A DNA stretch of 64,000 bases, taken from the NCBI RefSeq assembly GCF_051201685.1, contig NZ_CP179213.1, positions 1,240,001 through 1,304,000 of the forward strand. The letters run 5' to 3'. Each line of letters starts with the position of its first letter. Positions within the stretch are counted from its first letter, which is position 1. The position numbers and the translations under genes are program-made. A model generated the notes under the pieces. The model saw only the letters and a program-made list of their open reading frames with translations. It searched no databases and was not told the origin of the DNA. This DNA comes from Luminiphilus sp051201685 (GTDB lineage Bacteria > Pseudomonadota > Gammaproteobacteria > Pseudomonadales > Halieaceae). Of the stretch, positions 1-7,986 are shown piece by piece.

Positions 1-1180
1 TGGCGGTTGCGCCTACCTTGCCTTTACTTGCGATAGGATGAACTGTGACGGCTCCCAGCTGCGCCCCTGACTTATCGCTATGGGCTTCATAAACCGTCGC
101 GTTCTGATAGAGCGTTATGCCGCGTTTACTGAGTGCCGTAGGCAGTGCCGAGTCATCAGGCTCCGGCCGGAGATCGACAACCCCCGCGATGGATAAGCCC
201 GCATCCGCGGCTGTAATAGCCGTTAAATATGCATCGTCATTGCCTGCCAGAATGACTGCGGGGCCCTCGGGGCAGACTCCGTGATGCATCATTAGGCGCT
301 CAAGGCCACTGCACAGAACGATACCTGGCAAATCATTGTTTCGAAACACAACCGGTTGCTCACTACTACCGGTCGCCAACACACAGGTTGTTGCGCGTAC
401 TTTGTAGAGGCGGTCACCTTGAAAAACCGGCAGGTAGTGATCGCTAAACCAGGCATTGCAAGTTGCGCCACTCAGCACGCGGATCTTGTCGTGATTGGCA
501 ACCGCGTTAGATAAAGCCTCTAGGGTCTCGGCGCGAGTGTCATCCTCAAGAGTAAAACGATGATAGGTGAGTGCGCCACCAAGACGCTCTTGTTCGTCGA
601 TGAGTAGCACTTCAGCGCCGCCCGCGGCGGCCGTGAGGGCGGCGTTAAGTCCCGCGGGGCCTGCGCCAATAACAGCCACGTCACAAAACAAATATTGCTT
701 GTCGGTGTAACGAGCCTCGACCTCGAGATTAGCAACGCCCAAGCCTGCCGCACTACGGATGATATTTTCCCAAAAGCGCCAAACACCTTGAGGTTTGAAG
801 AAGGCCCGGTAGTAGAAGCCTACCGGCATAAAGCGTCCTAGGCGGTCTAGAACGGCGTAGTAATCGGTCTTTAACGAGCCCCAATAGTTTTGCCCCGACA
901 AGACTTCTTGCTCTGTGGCTGGCAGGTCCTCTGCCAATCGGTTGGCTGCGGTGGTGGTCTGTATTAGCGTGTTAGCGTCGTGACCTGCTAGTGACAGTGG
1001 CCCTCTGGGCCGGTGGTATTTAAAGGAGCGCGAGATCAGCCAGCGACCCTGACCCAGTAGGGCAGAGGCGACGTTATCGCCCTCATAGCCCTGCACGGTT
1101 TCTCCCTCAAATTCAAAAGTCACCGGGGAATCACGGTCGATCAGTTGGCCAAAGGGGTGCTCGAGTCTTGGGGGGCTCAT
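1..1180 (-). CDS. soxA: Sarcosine oxidase alpha subunit, partial (3' end outside window)
   Basis: Large subunit of heterotetrameric sarcosine oxidase, which oxidatively demethylates sarcosine to glycine and passes the C1 unit to tetrahydrofolate. About 393 codons are visible. The N-terminus has the family's ferredoxin-like domain with the SFKYHRPRG segment near residue 55, followed by an FAD/NAD Rossmann fold (VIGAGPAGLNAAL, about residues 160-172) and a second nucleotide-binding stretch (VLATGSSEQP). The C-terminal aminomethyltransferase-like domain lies beyond position 1. The start is the ATG at 1180, whose ATGA overlaps the soxD stop, indicating translational coupling. The order soxB-soxD-soxA matches known sox operons, so soxG is expected off the left edge. 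Family assignment is firm. Confidence 0.9.
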   Translation of the reverse strand, partial: MSPPRLEHPFGQLIDRDSPVTFEFEGETVQGYEGDNVASALLGQGRWLISRSFKYHRPRGPLSLAGHDANTLIQTTTAANRLAEDLPATEQEVLSGQNYWGSLKTDYYAVLDRLGRFMPVGFYYRAFFKPQGVWRFWENIIRSAAGLGVANLEVEARYTDKQYLFCDVAVIGAGPAGLNAALTAAAGGAEVLLIDEQERLGGALTYHRFTLEDDTRAETLEALSNAVANHDKIRVLSGATCNAWFSDHYLPVFQGDRLYKVRATTCVLATGSSEQPVVFRNNDLPGIVLCSGLERLMMHHGVCPEGPAVILAGNDDAYLTAITAADAGLSIAGVVDLRPEPDDSALPTALSKRGITLYQNATVYEAHSDKSGAQLGAVTVHPIASKGKVGATA

Positions 1181-1473
1181 GGTTCGTTCTCGCCAGTTGT
1201 GAAGTCGACGCGTTCGTCAAATAATTCGCCGGGGTCATAGGTACGCAGAATGTTGTCGCTGGCATTATGGCGCTCGGCAATAAACCAATAGCTACTGGGG
1301 GCGTGTTGCCACCACTCCCGCACGATACCAATGGCATTGTTGTCATAGAATACGTAGCTCGCCCAGTCTTTGTCAGAGCACTGCTGAGGATCTGGCATGG
1401 ATTCAACCTGCCCTCCGTAAACGAACTCGCTAATGTTTCTTGGCCCATTCAAGGGGCATTGCATTATCTTCAT
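1177..1473 (-). CDS. soxD: Sarcosine oxidase delta subunit
   Basis: Small structural subunit of the sox complex, 98 residues as usual. The family signature is visible: an N-terminal CP..GPR segment, EFVYGG, DWASYVFYDNN and EWWQH....YWF. The delta subunit normally binds zinc through a CPxCG pair and an H-x3-C pair. Here only the first Cys (residue 5) remains: the second position reads Asn (CPLNGPR) and the H-x3-C position reads HAPSS. The subunit therefore probably lacks the zinc site. It begins 8 bases after the soxB stop and overlaps soxA by 4 bases. Confidence 0.88.
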   Translation of the reverse strand: MKIMQCPLNGPRNISEFVYGGQVESMPDPQQCSDKDWASYVFYDNNAIGIVREWWQHAPSSYWFIAERHNASDNILRTYDPGELFDERVDFTTGENEP

Positions 1474-1481
1474 TTATCCCC

Positions 1482-2729
1482 CTAGTGACTGGCCGCCGTT
1501 GCGCCCATTTCATTGACTTGCTGAAAATGATCGAAGCGCTCGAGAGCGAACGGTTGAATAAGTTCAGGTACTTGGCCGCCACTGGCGACGAGTTCAGCCA
1601 TGGTCTTGCCACAAATAGGCGTCGCCTTGAAACCCCAAGTACCCCAGCCCGCATCAAGGTAATAGTTCTTTAGCGGGCTTACGCCCATGATAGGGCTGTA
1701 GTCGGCAGTCATGTCAGTGATCCCGGCCCACTGTCGCAGCAGCCGCATCTCACTGAGAAACGGAAACATATCGACGGCGCTGGCGACCAAGCTTTCTTTG
1801 AGCGGCAGCGATGCGCGACTGTTATACAAGGGGTAGGGGTCAGAGCCGCCGCCAATGACAATTTCGCCGCGGCTGGTTTGCTGAACATAGCAGTGTAGCG
1901 CTGACGAACTCACCAATGGGTTGAGAAAGGGCTTCACCGGAAGGGTAACCATGGCCTGCAGAGGATAGGCGACTATGGGTAACGAAAAGCCGGCTTTTTG
2001 CGACATCACAGCGCTGTGGCCTGCGACCGCCTGGATAACTGTGCCACACGCAATGTTTCCACGATTGGTGACTACGCCCGTCACCTGCCCAGCCTCACTT
2101 TCAATGCCTGTGACTTCAGTCAATTGATGCAATTCCACGCCACGCTGGGTGGCGCCTCGCGCATACCCCCAAGCGACGGCATCGTGGCGGGCGGTGGCGC
2201 CATCTTGGTGCCAAAGTCCAGCTAAAACCGGCAACTCCGCTGGATCAAGATTTAGGCAGGGCACCAAATCGGCAATGCTCTGGCGATCAATCATCTCGGT
2301 ACGGCCACCGAAGTGTTTGTTTACTTCGGCCCGCTGTCTGAAGGCACGCACCGTGGCATCGGTATGGGCAAGAGTAAGCTGACCACGCTGGGAGTACATA
2401 ATGTTGAAGTCAAATTCGTTGGCAAGATTTTCAAAGAGCTTCACCGACGCGCTGTAGAAACGAACGCCCTCTGGGGTGAGGTAGTTAGATCGAATAACCG
2501 CCGTGTTGCGGGCGGTGTTGCCGCCGCCTAGATACGCTTTTTCGAGCACCGCAACATTGGTAATGCCGTGATATTTAGCGAGGTAATAAGCAGTAGCAAC
2601 GCCGTGACCACCGCCACCAATAATCACGACATCATAGTGTTTTTTAAGCTCTCGTGGCCCGGGAAGGTCGGGCTGACGTTCGAAAGGATAATCACTGCCT
2701 CGACCATATTTTAAAAGACCTAGGGGCAT
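1482..2729 (-). CDS. soxB: Sarcosine oxidase beta subunit
   Basis: Catalytic flavin subunit of sarcosine oxidase, 415 residues, full length for the family. It has a dinucleotide-binding motif at about residues 34-47 (VVIIGGGGHGVATAYYL), the characteristic RNTAVIRSNYL segment (74-84) and GATARHDAVAWGYAR around 177-191. By analogy with characterised enzymes, His182 of that segment is the probable covalent FMN attachment site. The C-terminus has the GWGTWGFKATPICG flavin-contacting region. The ATG at 2729 is preceded by GAGGA. It lies 79 bases after the BCCT transporter, so transport and oxidation are probably co-transcribed. Confidence 0.93.
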   Translation of the reverse strand: MPLGLLKYGRGSDYPFERQPDLPGPRELKKHYDVVIIGGGGHGVATAYYLAKYHGITNVAVLEKAYLGGGNTARNTAVIRSNYLTPEGVRFYSASVKLFENLANEFDFNIMYSQRGQLTLAHTDATVRAFRQRAEVNKHFGGRTEMIDRQSIADLVPCLNLDPAELPVLAGLWHQDGATARHDAVAWGYARGATQRGVELHQLTEVTGIESEAGQVTGVVTNRGNIACGTVIQAVAGHSAVMSQKAGFSLPIVAYPLQAMVTLPVKPFLNPLVSSSALHCYVQQTSRGEIVIGGGSDPYPLYNSRASLPLKESLVASAVDMFPFLSEMRLLRQWAGITDMTADYSPIMGVSPLKNYYLDAGWGTWGFKATPICGKTMAELVASGGQVPELIQPFALERFDHFQQVNEMGATAASH

Positions 2730-2808
2730 GCGCTGTCCTCGCTTGCAGTGACGTTTTGAGGTGTCTCATGGCAACCTTCAATGAGGCGCGGCATCGGCAT
2801 TGGAACTG

Positions 2809-4335
2809 TCATTGATCTCGCTTTAATAAGGGCAAGGCACCCCAAAGGGAGGGGAGCAGTAGTAGGGACACTGGCACGGCGGTCACTACAATAAAGTTCT
2901 GAAGTTTACCGACGCCACCGTCGGGGCCGCCTACCAGAATCATCGCCGTCACGCCCAAAGCTAGACCCCAAAACAGCCGCAATGAGCGAGGAGGATTGTC
3001 GTGCCCAGCCGAGACCACCGATAAGCTGTAGGTCATCGAGTCCCCCGTAGTAGCGACAAAGAGCGCGGTTAGAATCAGAAATAGAAAAGATACGACGGTG
3101 TTAAATGGCATGGATTGAGTGATAGCTAGCAGCACGGCGGGCAGGTTAAAGCCCTCAAAAGGTTCGGTGATCGTGCCGGTATTGGCTATCTCAAGCCCCA
3201 GCCCCGTGCCCCCGAGAATCGAGAACCATGCCATGGTTAATACGGGTGCAATTACGGACATTAAAATAATGATTTCCCTTGCGCTGCGACCACGGCTAAT
3301 ACGTGCAATGAAAATGGCCATCATGGGACCGTAGCCAATAAACCATCCCCAGAAGAAAATCGTCCAGTACGACAGCCAACCGGGGTCGCTAAACCAGCCA
3401 GCCTCACCGCGATAAAGCGCTTGCTCAGGTAGCCACCTTAGATGGCTCAATAACCCTTCGAAAAATGCCTGAAAAATAAAAGCCGTAGGCCCGGCCAAAA
3501 GTAAAAAAAGCAGCAGGGCGACGCCAAGGACAATGTTAAGTCGGCTTAAGATTTGAATACCACGATGCATACCGCTGACTGCCGATGTGAGATAGACGAC
3601 CATCAGGCCGGCAATGGTGAGCAGTTGAATTGTGGTGCTGTCGGGGGTGTTGTAAAGCGAGCTCAGTCCGTAACTGATTTGCAGACCTAAAAAACCAATC
3701 GGCCCCACAGTGCCGGCAAATACTGCGAGTATCGACACGATATCAGCAATATCACCGATAGGTCCTCGGACACCTTTCTCGCCAAGCAGCGGATATAACA
3801 GTGTTCTGGGCGCCAGAGGCAGTCCCATATCGTAGTGCAAGCGCATCAACACCAAGGCGGTCAGACTCCCCAGAATTGACCAAGCAAGAAATCCCCAGTG
3901 TAGAAACGATTGGGCCAGCGCCAGTGGCACGGCTTCTTGGGTTCCCGGTGCGATATCGGTAAAGACTGGAGGGACGGTAACAAAGTGCGCGACGGGTTCT
4001 GCGGCCGCCCAAAACACTCCGCCTCCTGCGAGTAAGGTGCACAACACCATGGCGACCCATTGGAACGCTGGGAACTCGGGTGTATCGGTAGCGCCCAATT
4101 TGAATCGGGCATAGGGGCGGGTTGCCAGAAAAATGGCAACTGCAAAATTGGCGATCATTAGTAACTGCCAAAATAGGCCAAAGTACTGTGCGCTCCAATT
4201 AAAGGATTGATCAATCCAACGTGAAAAAAGGGCTGAATCAATGAAAAAAAGCGCTAAGAAAGCACACACGAATAAGGCGGACAGCGCCGTGACGCGCCTG
4301 GGCGCAGTGGTGCTCGGTAAATGCTCAGTTGGCAA
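2809..4335 (-). CDS. BCCT-family betaine/choline/carnitine-type transporter
   Basis: Inner-membrane secondary transporter for quaternary or methylated amines, 508 residues with about twelve hydrophobic segments. Family hallmarks are the HWGFLAW segment, the DIADIVSILAVFAGTVGPIGFLGLQ helix and the strongly conserved WTIFFWGWFIGYGPMMAIFIARISRGRS region. The only reasonable start is TTG at 4335, with AAGGGA about 8 bases upstream. No Met codon occurs before the first membrane segment. Its position directly upstream of soxBDA suggests import of sarcosine, dimethylglycine, betaine or a related osmolyte, but the substrate cannot be read from sequence. Confidence 0.9.
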   Translation of the reverse strand: MPTEHLPSTTAPRRVTALSALFVCAFLALFFIDSALFSRWIDQSFNWSAQYFGLFWQLLMIANFAVAIFLATRPYARFKLGATDTPEFPAFQWVAMVLCTLLAGGGVFWAAAEPVAHFVTVPPVFTDIAPGTQEAVPLALAQSFLHWGFLAWSILGSLTALVLMRLHYDMGLPLAPRTLLYPLLGEKGVRGPIGDIADIVSILAVFAGTVGPIGFLGLQISYGLSSLYNTPDSTTIQLLTIAGLMVVYLTSAVSGMHRGIQILSRLNIVLGVALLLFLLLAGPTAFIFQAFFEGLLSHLRWLPEQALYRGEAGWFSDPGWLSYWTIFFWGWFIGYGPMMAIFIARISRGRSAREIIILMSVIAPVLTMAWFSILGGTGLGLEIANTGTITEPFEGFNLPAVLLAITQSMPFNTVVSFLFLILTALFVATTGDSMTYSLSVVSAGHDNPPRSLRLFWGLALGVTAMILVGGPDGGVGKLQNFIVVTAVPVSLLLLPSLWGALPLLKRDQ

Positions 4336-4448
4336 AGTAGGGTCCCTTCAGTTGCAGTAGATTCGGCTTTATGACCGCGAATCGACACTTTGAGTTGGCG
4401 GTGCCGCCAATCGACACCGTACTGAAGTTCATCATCATACAGGGTGCA

Positions 4449-5204
4449 TCACTCAGCCGGCCCCGCTCCCAGACGCGAGGCGTCGAAGGATTCCACCAAA
4501 GCATATTGTGCGAGCTCTTTGAGTCTTAGCCAGAGCTCTCTTGATACCTCGATACCCGACGTCATTGCGCGCTCTCTCACTGCAAGCAACTCAGACTCAT
4601 CGTGTTTGGCGAGCAAGTCATACTTGAAGTCAGAGCGCATGGTGGGAAGCAAGTCGACGTGGTTGGCCATAAATAGCGTGACGCCGTCGTTGGGTTCGTT
4701 TTCCTCTGGAACTTCTTCAACCGCGTAAACTCGAATCGACGGCACGGTCGAATTAGCTCTAAAGCCCACCACTTGCTCTGTGAGCGGGACTTGAGCATTG
4801 CGCCAAAAGGCCGTCACGTTCATGCCCCGGGCCGACAATCGCGCCAGGTAGCCCATGATCAATTGACGTTGTCGACAACGCCTTATTTTGATTACTGAGA
4901 GGCCTCGAGATCGCGCTTTGGCGAAGGCCAGCTCCAGTGCCAAATTACAGGCCCGCAAGACACTGAGGTTGTGGCCGTCGACAACGGCTAAATCACTATC
5001 TTGATAAAGAATTTCGGGGTGAGTGTCGGGATCTTCCCCGATCAAATGCTCGAGCCCCAAGTTCAGTGCTTCGAGACCATGCAGATCGTAGCTTTCCATC
5101 CACGTCACCATATCGGCGGCGTCATCAGCATGGCCCTCGGCAAAGCCAATACCAATAAAGGCTTTGCGAGAGAGACCCTGGAGTTCGTTAAACGAAACTT
5201 TCAT
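4449..5204 (-). CDS. Probable DUF3726 family protein
   Basis: A 251-residue soluble protein of unknown function. The N-terminal pattern MKVSFNELQGLSRKAFIGIGFAEGHADDAADMV and WMESYDLHGLEAL fits my recollection of DUF3726. No catalytic motif or membrane segment is evident. An ATG at 5222 is possible, but the ATG at 5204 begins at the family's conserved MKVS and overlaps the upstream gene by only 17 bases, so I prefer it. It lies between the 588-residue protein gene and the BCCT transporter, so it may act in the same methylated-amine pathway (inference from context only). Confidence 0.65.
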   Translation of the reverse strand: MKVSFNELQGLSRKAFIGIGFAEGHADDAADMVTWMESYDLHGLEALNLGLEHLIGEDPDTHPEILYQDSDLAVVDGHNLSVLRACNLALELAFAKARSRGLSVIKIRRCRQRQLIMGYLARLSARGMNVTAFWRNAQVPLTEQVVGFRANSTVPSIRVYAVEEVPEENEPNDGVTLFMANHVDLLPTMRSDFKYDLLAKHDESELLAVRERAMTSGIEVSRELWLRLKELAQYALVESFDASRLGAGPAE

Positions 5205-6954
5205 GATTTTCCACCGCGTCAAAACCCTCGCCAGTTGTTGAATCAGTTGGCGCTAAGGCGTAGCTCCAATCATCGAAAGCAAACAGGTCGGTTGGCTCTC
5301 CATTAAGTTCATCAATGAGTGGGGCACCTTGGAAAAAGGTAACGCGTACCCAGCGGTCCCCCCGAGGGTCAAAGCGATTGGCGCCCAAAAATGACAGTTT
5401 GGCGCGTAATAAGTGCATGGGCTTCATGTCGCGGTGCCACAAATTACCCTGAATCTCGCCGTAGGCGGTGGTGGCCATGGTTTGAATGCGACGAATACTT
5501 TCCATGTGCTTTGGCTGGGCGAGAAGAAAGTCAATCGTGAGGGCCTTAGGGTTGGCCTGTAGAAACTCAGCAAGCGCTGCGTAGCTGCGTTGCACGCGGG
5601 GTGCAATGGCCAGTGGTAGCTCTTTGCTTTCCCCGGGATCAACACCACGAACGCCCAGTCTTGGCTCCTCTTTTTCTACTGACTGATACCAAAACCAATG
5701 CTTCGCTTCCGGGGCTTCGAAATCCTCGGACAGAGCCCAGTCGAACTGGGTCTCGATAACCTGCTTCAGCTGAACGAGAGGCATATCGGGGATTAGCTCA
5801 AGCTTTTCTTCAACGGCCATGGCATCCTCGAGCATGTCGACTGACTCGGGGTAGAGCTCGATCAGAAGTGTATTCAAAAGCTCTTGAGTGTCGATGGTCT
5901 GAGCGGCCTCTGACCAGTCAGTAAGTTGCTGCCATAACGTCTCATGAAGGGCGATCTGTTCCAGCCAAGGAATGATATCCGTCAACTCGGCTACAACGGT
6001 GGCATTGCGCTCTGCCTGCGTAGTATTTTCGACTGAGGTTTCATCGAGGTAGCGTTGAGCTCTCAGACACAGCGAGAGTAACCGTTCCCGACTTAGTTCC
6101 GAGGGTATCTGCGCTTTGGCTGTTGCCAATGCCTGTTCTCGGGCATGAATCCATTGATTGATCAATTGCGGATGGCGAATAAGAAAGGGGGCCATGCCTA
6201 ACCCAGTAGAATTTCCAATGCCTAGGTAGCGCCGCAATTCATTAGCTAGGGGCACCGCGGTCTCGGGAGCTGCTACTCGTGCTAAGTGCTCTGCTTGATC
6301 GATGGAAAATTGTCGCAACACATAGACCGCAGTCATTTGGGCTGAGAAGGGATATCGAAAGTCTGGGTTGCCTTGCAGGCGTCCGTAATCGGCAATTCCG
6401 AACTTACCATTACCGTAGACTGCTGTCGTGCGGTAGAGGTAGCCCACTTCGCGAATGGCTTCGACTGGCGGCTGTTCCCCTGAGGCCAGTGACTGCACAA
6501 ACACTTCAAAATTGCGCAGGCTCTTGTTGGCCCGAGAAATAACCAGCAAACGCGGGTGTTGTCGTCCTGCCTCCTGGAGTGGCACGTTTTCAGCCAGTGC
6601 GGTGAACAATGAATCTTCTACATCGCCCTCAACTAGGCCAAAAGTAACGTCCCATGCGTTGGCGATGACGCGATCGGTGCGTTGTTCGTCGGTGATATGT
6701 TGCGAGAAAATAACCACATGGTATCGACCATGGGGTGTTTGCACTCGATAGATGACTTCACCGTAGCCACCCTCGTCCAAGGCAAAATATTCTTGAGTGA
6801 TTTGCCAGCGCTGTCGCGCCATCTGACGTATGAGGCTGCGCGCAAAACTTAGCCGGCTTGGGACGAGGGTGCCTAGCCTTTCGAGGTCCATCACTAAGCC
6901 CTGTGGTCGCAGCGCAGGCGCAACACGGGCGGCTTGTAAGACCGCGTCGATCAC
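5188..6954 (-). CDS. Conserved hypothetical protein, 588 aa, in sarcosine locus
   Basis: I do not recognise this family. The protein is soluble, without signal peptide or clear membrane helix, and rich in Glu, Gln and Arg. It shows no nucleotide-binding or metal motif I can name. Conserved-looking patches are the YHVVIFSQHI segment, the YRTTAVYGNGKFGIADYGR segment and GLGMAPFLIRHPQLINQW. An ATG exists at 7023, but the better start is GTG at 6954: the stop of the dipeptidase-like gene and this GTG overlap as GTGA, the usual sign of translational coupling. It overlaps the next gene by 17 bases. Tight coupling implies a role in methylated-amine catabolism. Confidence 0.7.
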   Translation of the reverse strand: MIDAVLQAARVAPALRPQGLVMDLERLGTLVPSRLSFARSLIRQMARQRWQITQEYFALDEGGYGEVIYRVQTPHGRYHVVIFSQHITDEQRTDRVIANAWDVTFGLVEGDVEDSLFTALAENVPLQEAGRQHPRLLVISRANKSLRNFEVFVQSLASGEQPPVEAIREVGYLYRTTAVYGNGKFGIADYGRLQGNPDFRYPFSAQMTAVYVLRQFSIDQAEHLARVAAPETAVPLANELRRYLGIGNSTGLGMAPFLIRHPQLINQWIHAREQALATAKAQIPSELSRERLLSLCLRAQRYLDETSVENTTQAERNATVVAELTDIIPWLEQIALHETLWQQLTDWSEAAQTIDTQELLNTLLIELYPESVDMLEDAMAVEEKLELIPDMPLVQLKQVIETQFDWALSEDFEAPEAKHWFWYQSVEKEEPRLGVRGVDPGESKELPLAIAPRVQRSYAALAEFLQANPKALTIDFLLAQPKHMESIRRIQTMATTAYGEIQGNLWHRDMKPMHLLRAKLSFLGANRFDPRGDRWVRVTFFQGAPLIDELNGEPTDLFAFDDWSYALAPTDSTTGEGFDAVENHESFV

Positions 6955-7970
6955 GCAGCATTCTCTACAGAAAGAGGCTTGATGTCTTGAGGTTTGGCGA
7001 CGCGGGTCAATAGATCTACCCAATTACCACCCATGATCTTTCCCGTCTCCTCATCACTGAAACCCTTTGCCTGAAGTGCGGCTGCAATGCCCGGAAAGTC
7101 GCGACTGTCTCTAAACCAAGTCAATGCATCAGGCCAACCCGCATTGGCCGATGAGCCCTCGCCATAATCCATGGCCTTAGACCAGCGTCCGTTTCGCATC
7201 CACTCGAGCACACTTTGTGGTTGGTTTTGGCAAAGGTCGGAGCCCAGACCGATGCGATCGATACCCATGCGGTCTGCGGTCCAGGCGACCATGTCACAAA
7301 AATCTTCGAGGGAGCATTGCGGGCCATTTTTCAAATGAAAAGGGTACAGAGAAAACCCCAGCAAGCCTTGATTATCGGCAATGGCATCAATCACGGTGTT
7401 GCTTTTATTACGCAGAGCGGGGTGAAAATGACTGGGGTTGGCGTGGGAGATAATCACAGGCTGCTGAGAGTGTTCTATCGCCTCTAGGGTTGAGCGCTCA
7501 GCGCTGTGAGACATGTCGATGACCATGCCCACTCGATTCATCTCGCGTACAACTTGTTTGCCGTATCGGGTTAGCCCGCTGTCCTCAGCTTCGTAACAGC
7601 CACAGCCGAGTAGGCTTTGATTGTTGTAGGTCAGCTGCATGATCATGAGGCCCATGCGCCGCATAATTTCAACAAGTCGAATTTCGTCTTCAATCGGCGA
7701 GCAATTTTGGGCGCCAAAAATGATACCAATCTTCCCTTCTTTTTTTGCTAGGAGGATATCCTCTGGCTCAAAGACGGGTCGGATTAAGTCGGGGAACGCC
7801 TCAAAGCGAGCATTCCACTCGCCTAGCTGCGTCAAGGTATCTCGAGTGGTCTCGTGGTAAGCGATGGTAACGTGCACGGCGTTAAGGCCACCGGCATGCA
7901 TTTGCTCAAAAACTTCGCGTGACCACGCTGAGTACTGTAATCCATCGACCACGGTCCAGGCTGGATTCAT
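6951..7970 (-). CDS. Peptidase M19 (membrane/renal dipeptidase) family protein
   Basis: A 339-residue TIM-barrel amidohydrolase-superfamily protein resembling the dipeptidase that I recall beside dimethylglycine-catabolism genes of pseudomonads. Retained elements include VIDMSH and VIISHA (the two His ligands of one zinc site), the LRNKSN segment and GLGSDL. The usual first-site ligands seem absent: the HxD motif reads DGLQY, and the bridging Glu position reads Gln (FGAQN). It may be a mononuclear enzyme with a different substrate. The reading frame is open further upstream, but the ATG at 7970 with GGGAG before it is the proper start, 16 bases after the aldehyde dehydrogenase. Confidence 0.82.
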   Translation of the reverse strand: MNPAWTVVDGLQYSAWSREVFEQMHAGGLNAVHVTIAYHETTRDTLTQLGEWNARFEAFPDLIRPVFEPEDILLAKKEGKIGIIFGAQNCSPIEDEIRLVEIMRRMGLMIMQLTYNNQSLLGCGCYEAEDSGLTRYGKQVVREMNRVGMVIDMSHSAERSTLEAIEHSQQPVIISHANPSHFHPALRNKSNTVIDAIADNQGLLGFSLYPFHLKNGPQCSLEDFCDMVAWTADRMGIDRIGLGSDLCQNQPQSVLEWMRNGRWSKAMDYGEGSSANAGWPDALTWFRDSRDFPGIAAALQAKGFSDEETGKIMGGNWVDLLTRVAKPQDIKPLSVENAA

Positions 7971-7986
7971 GTGTCGCTCCCGCTTA

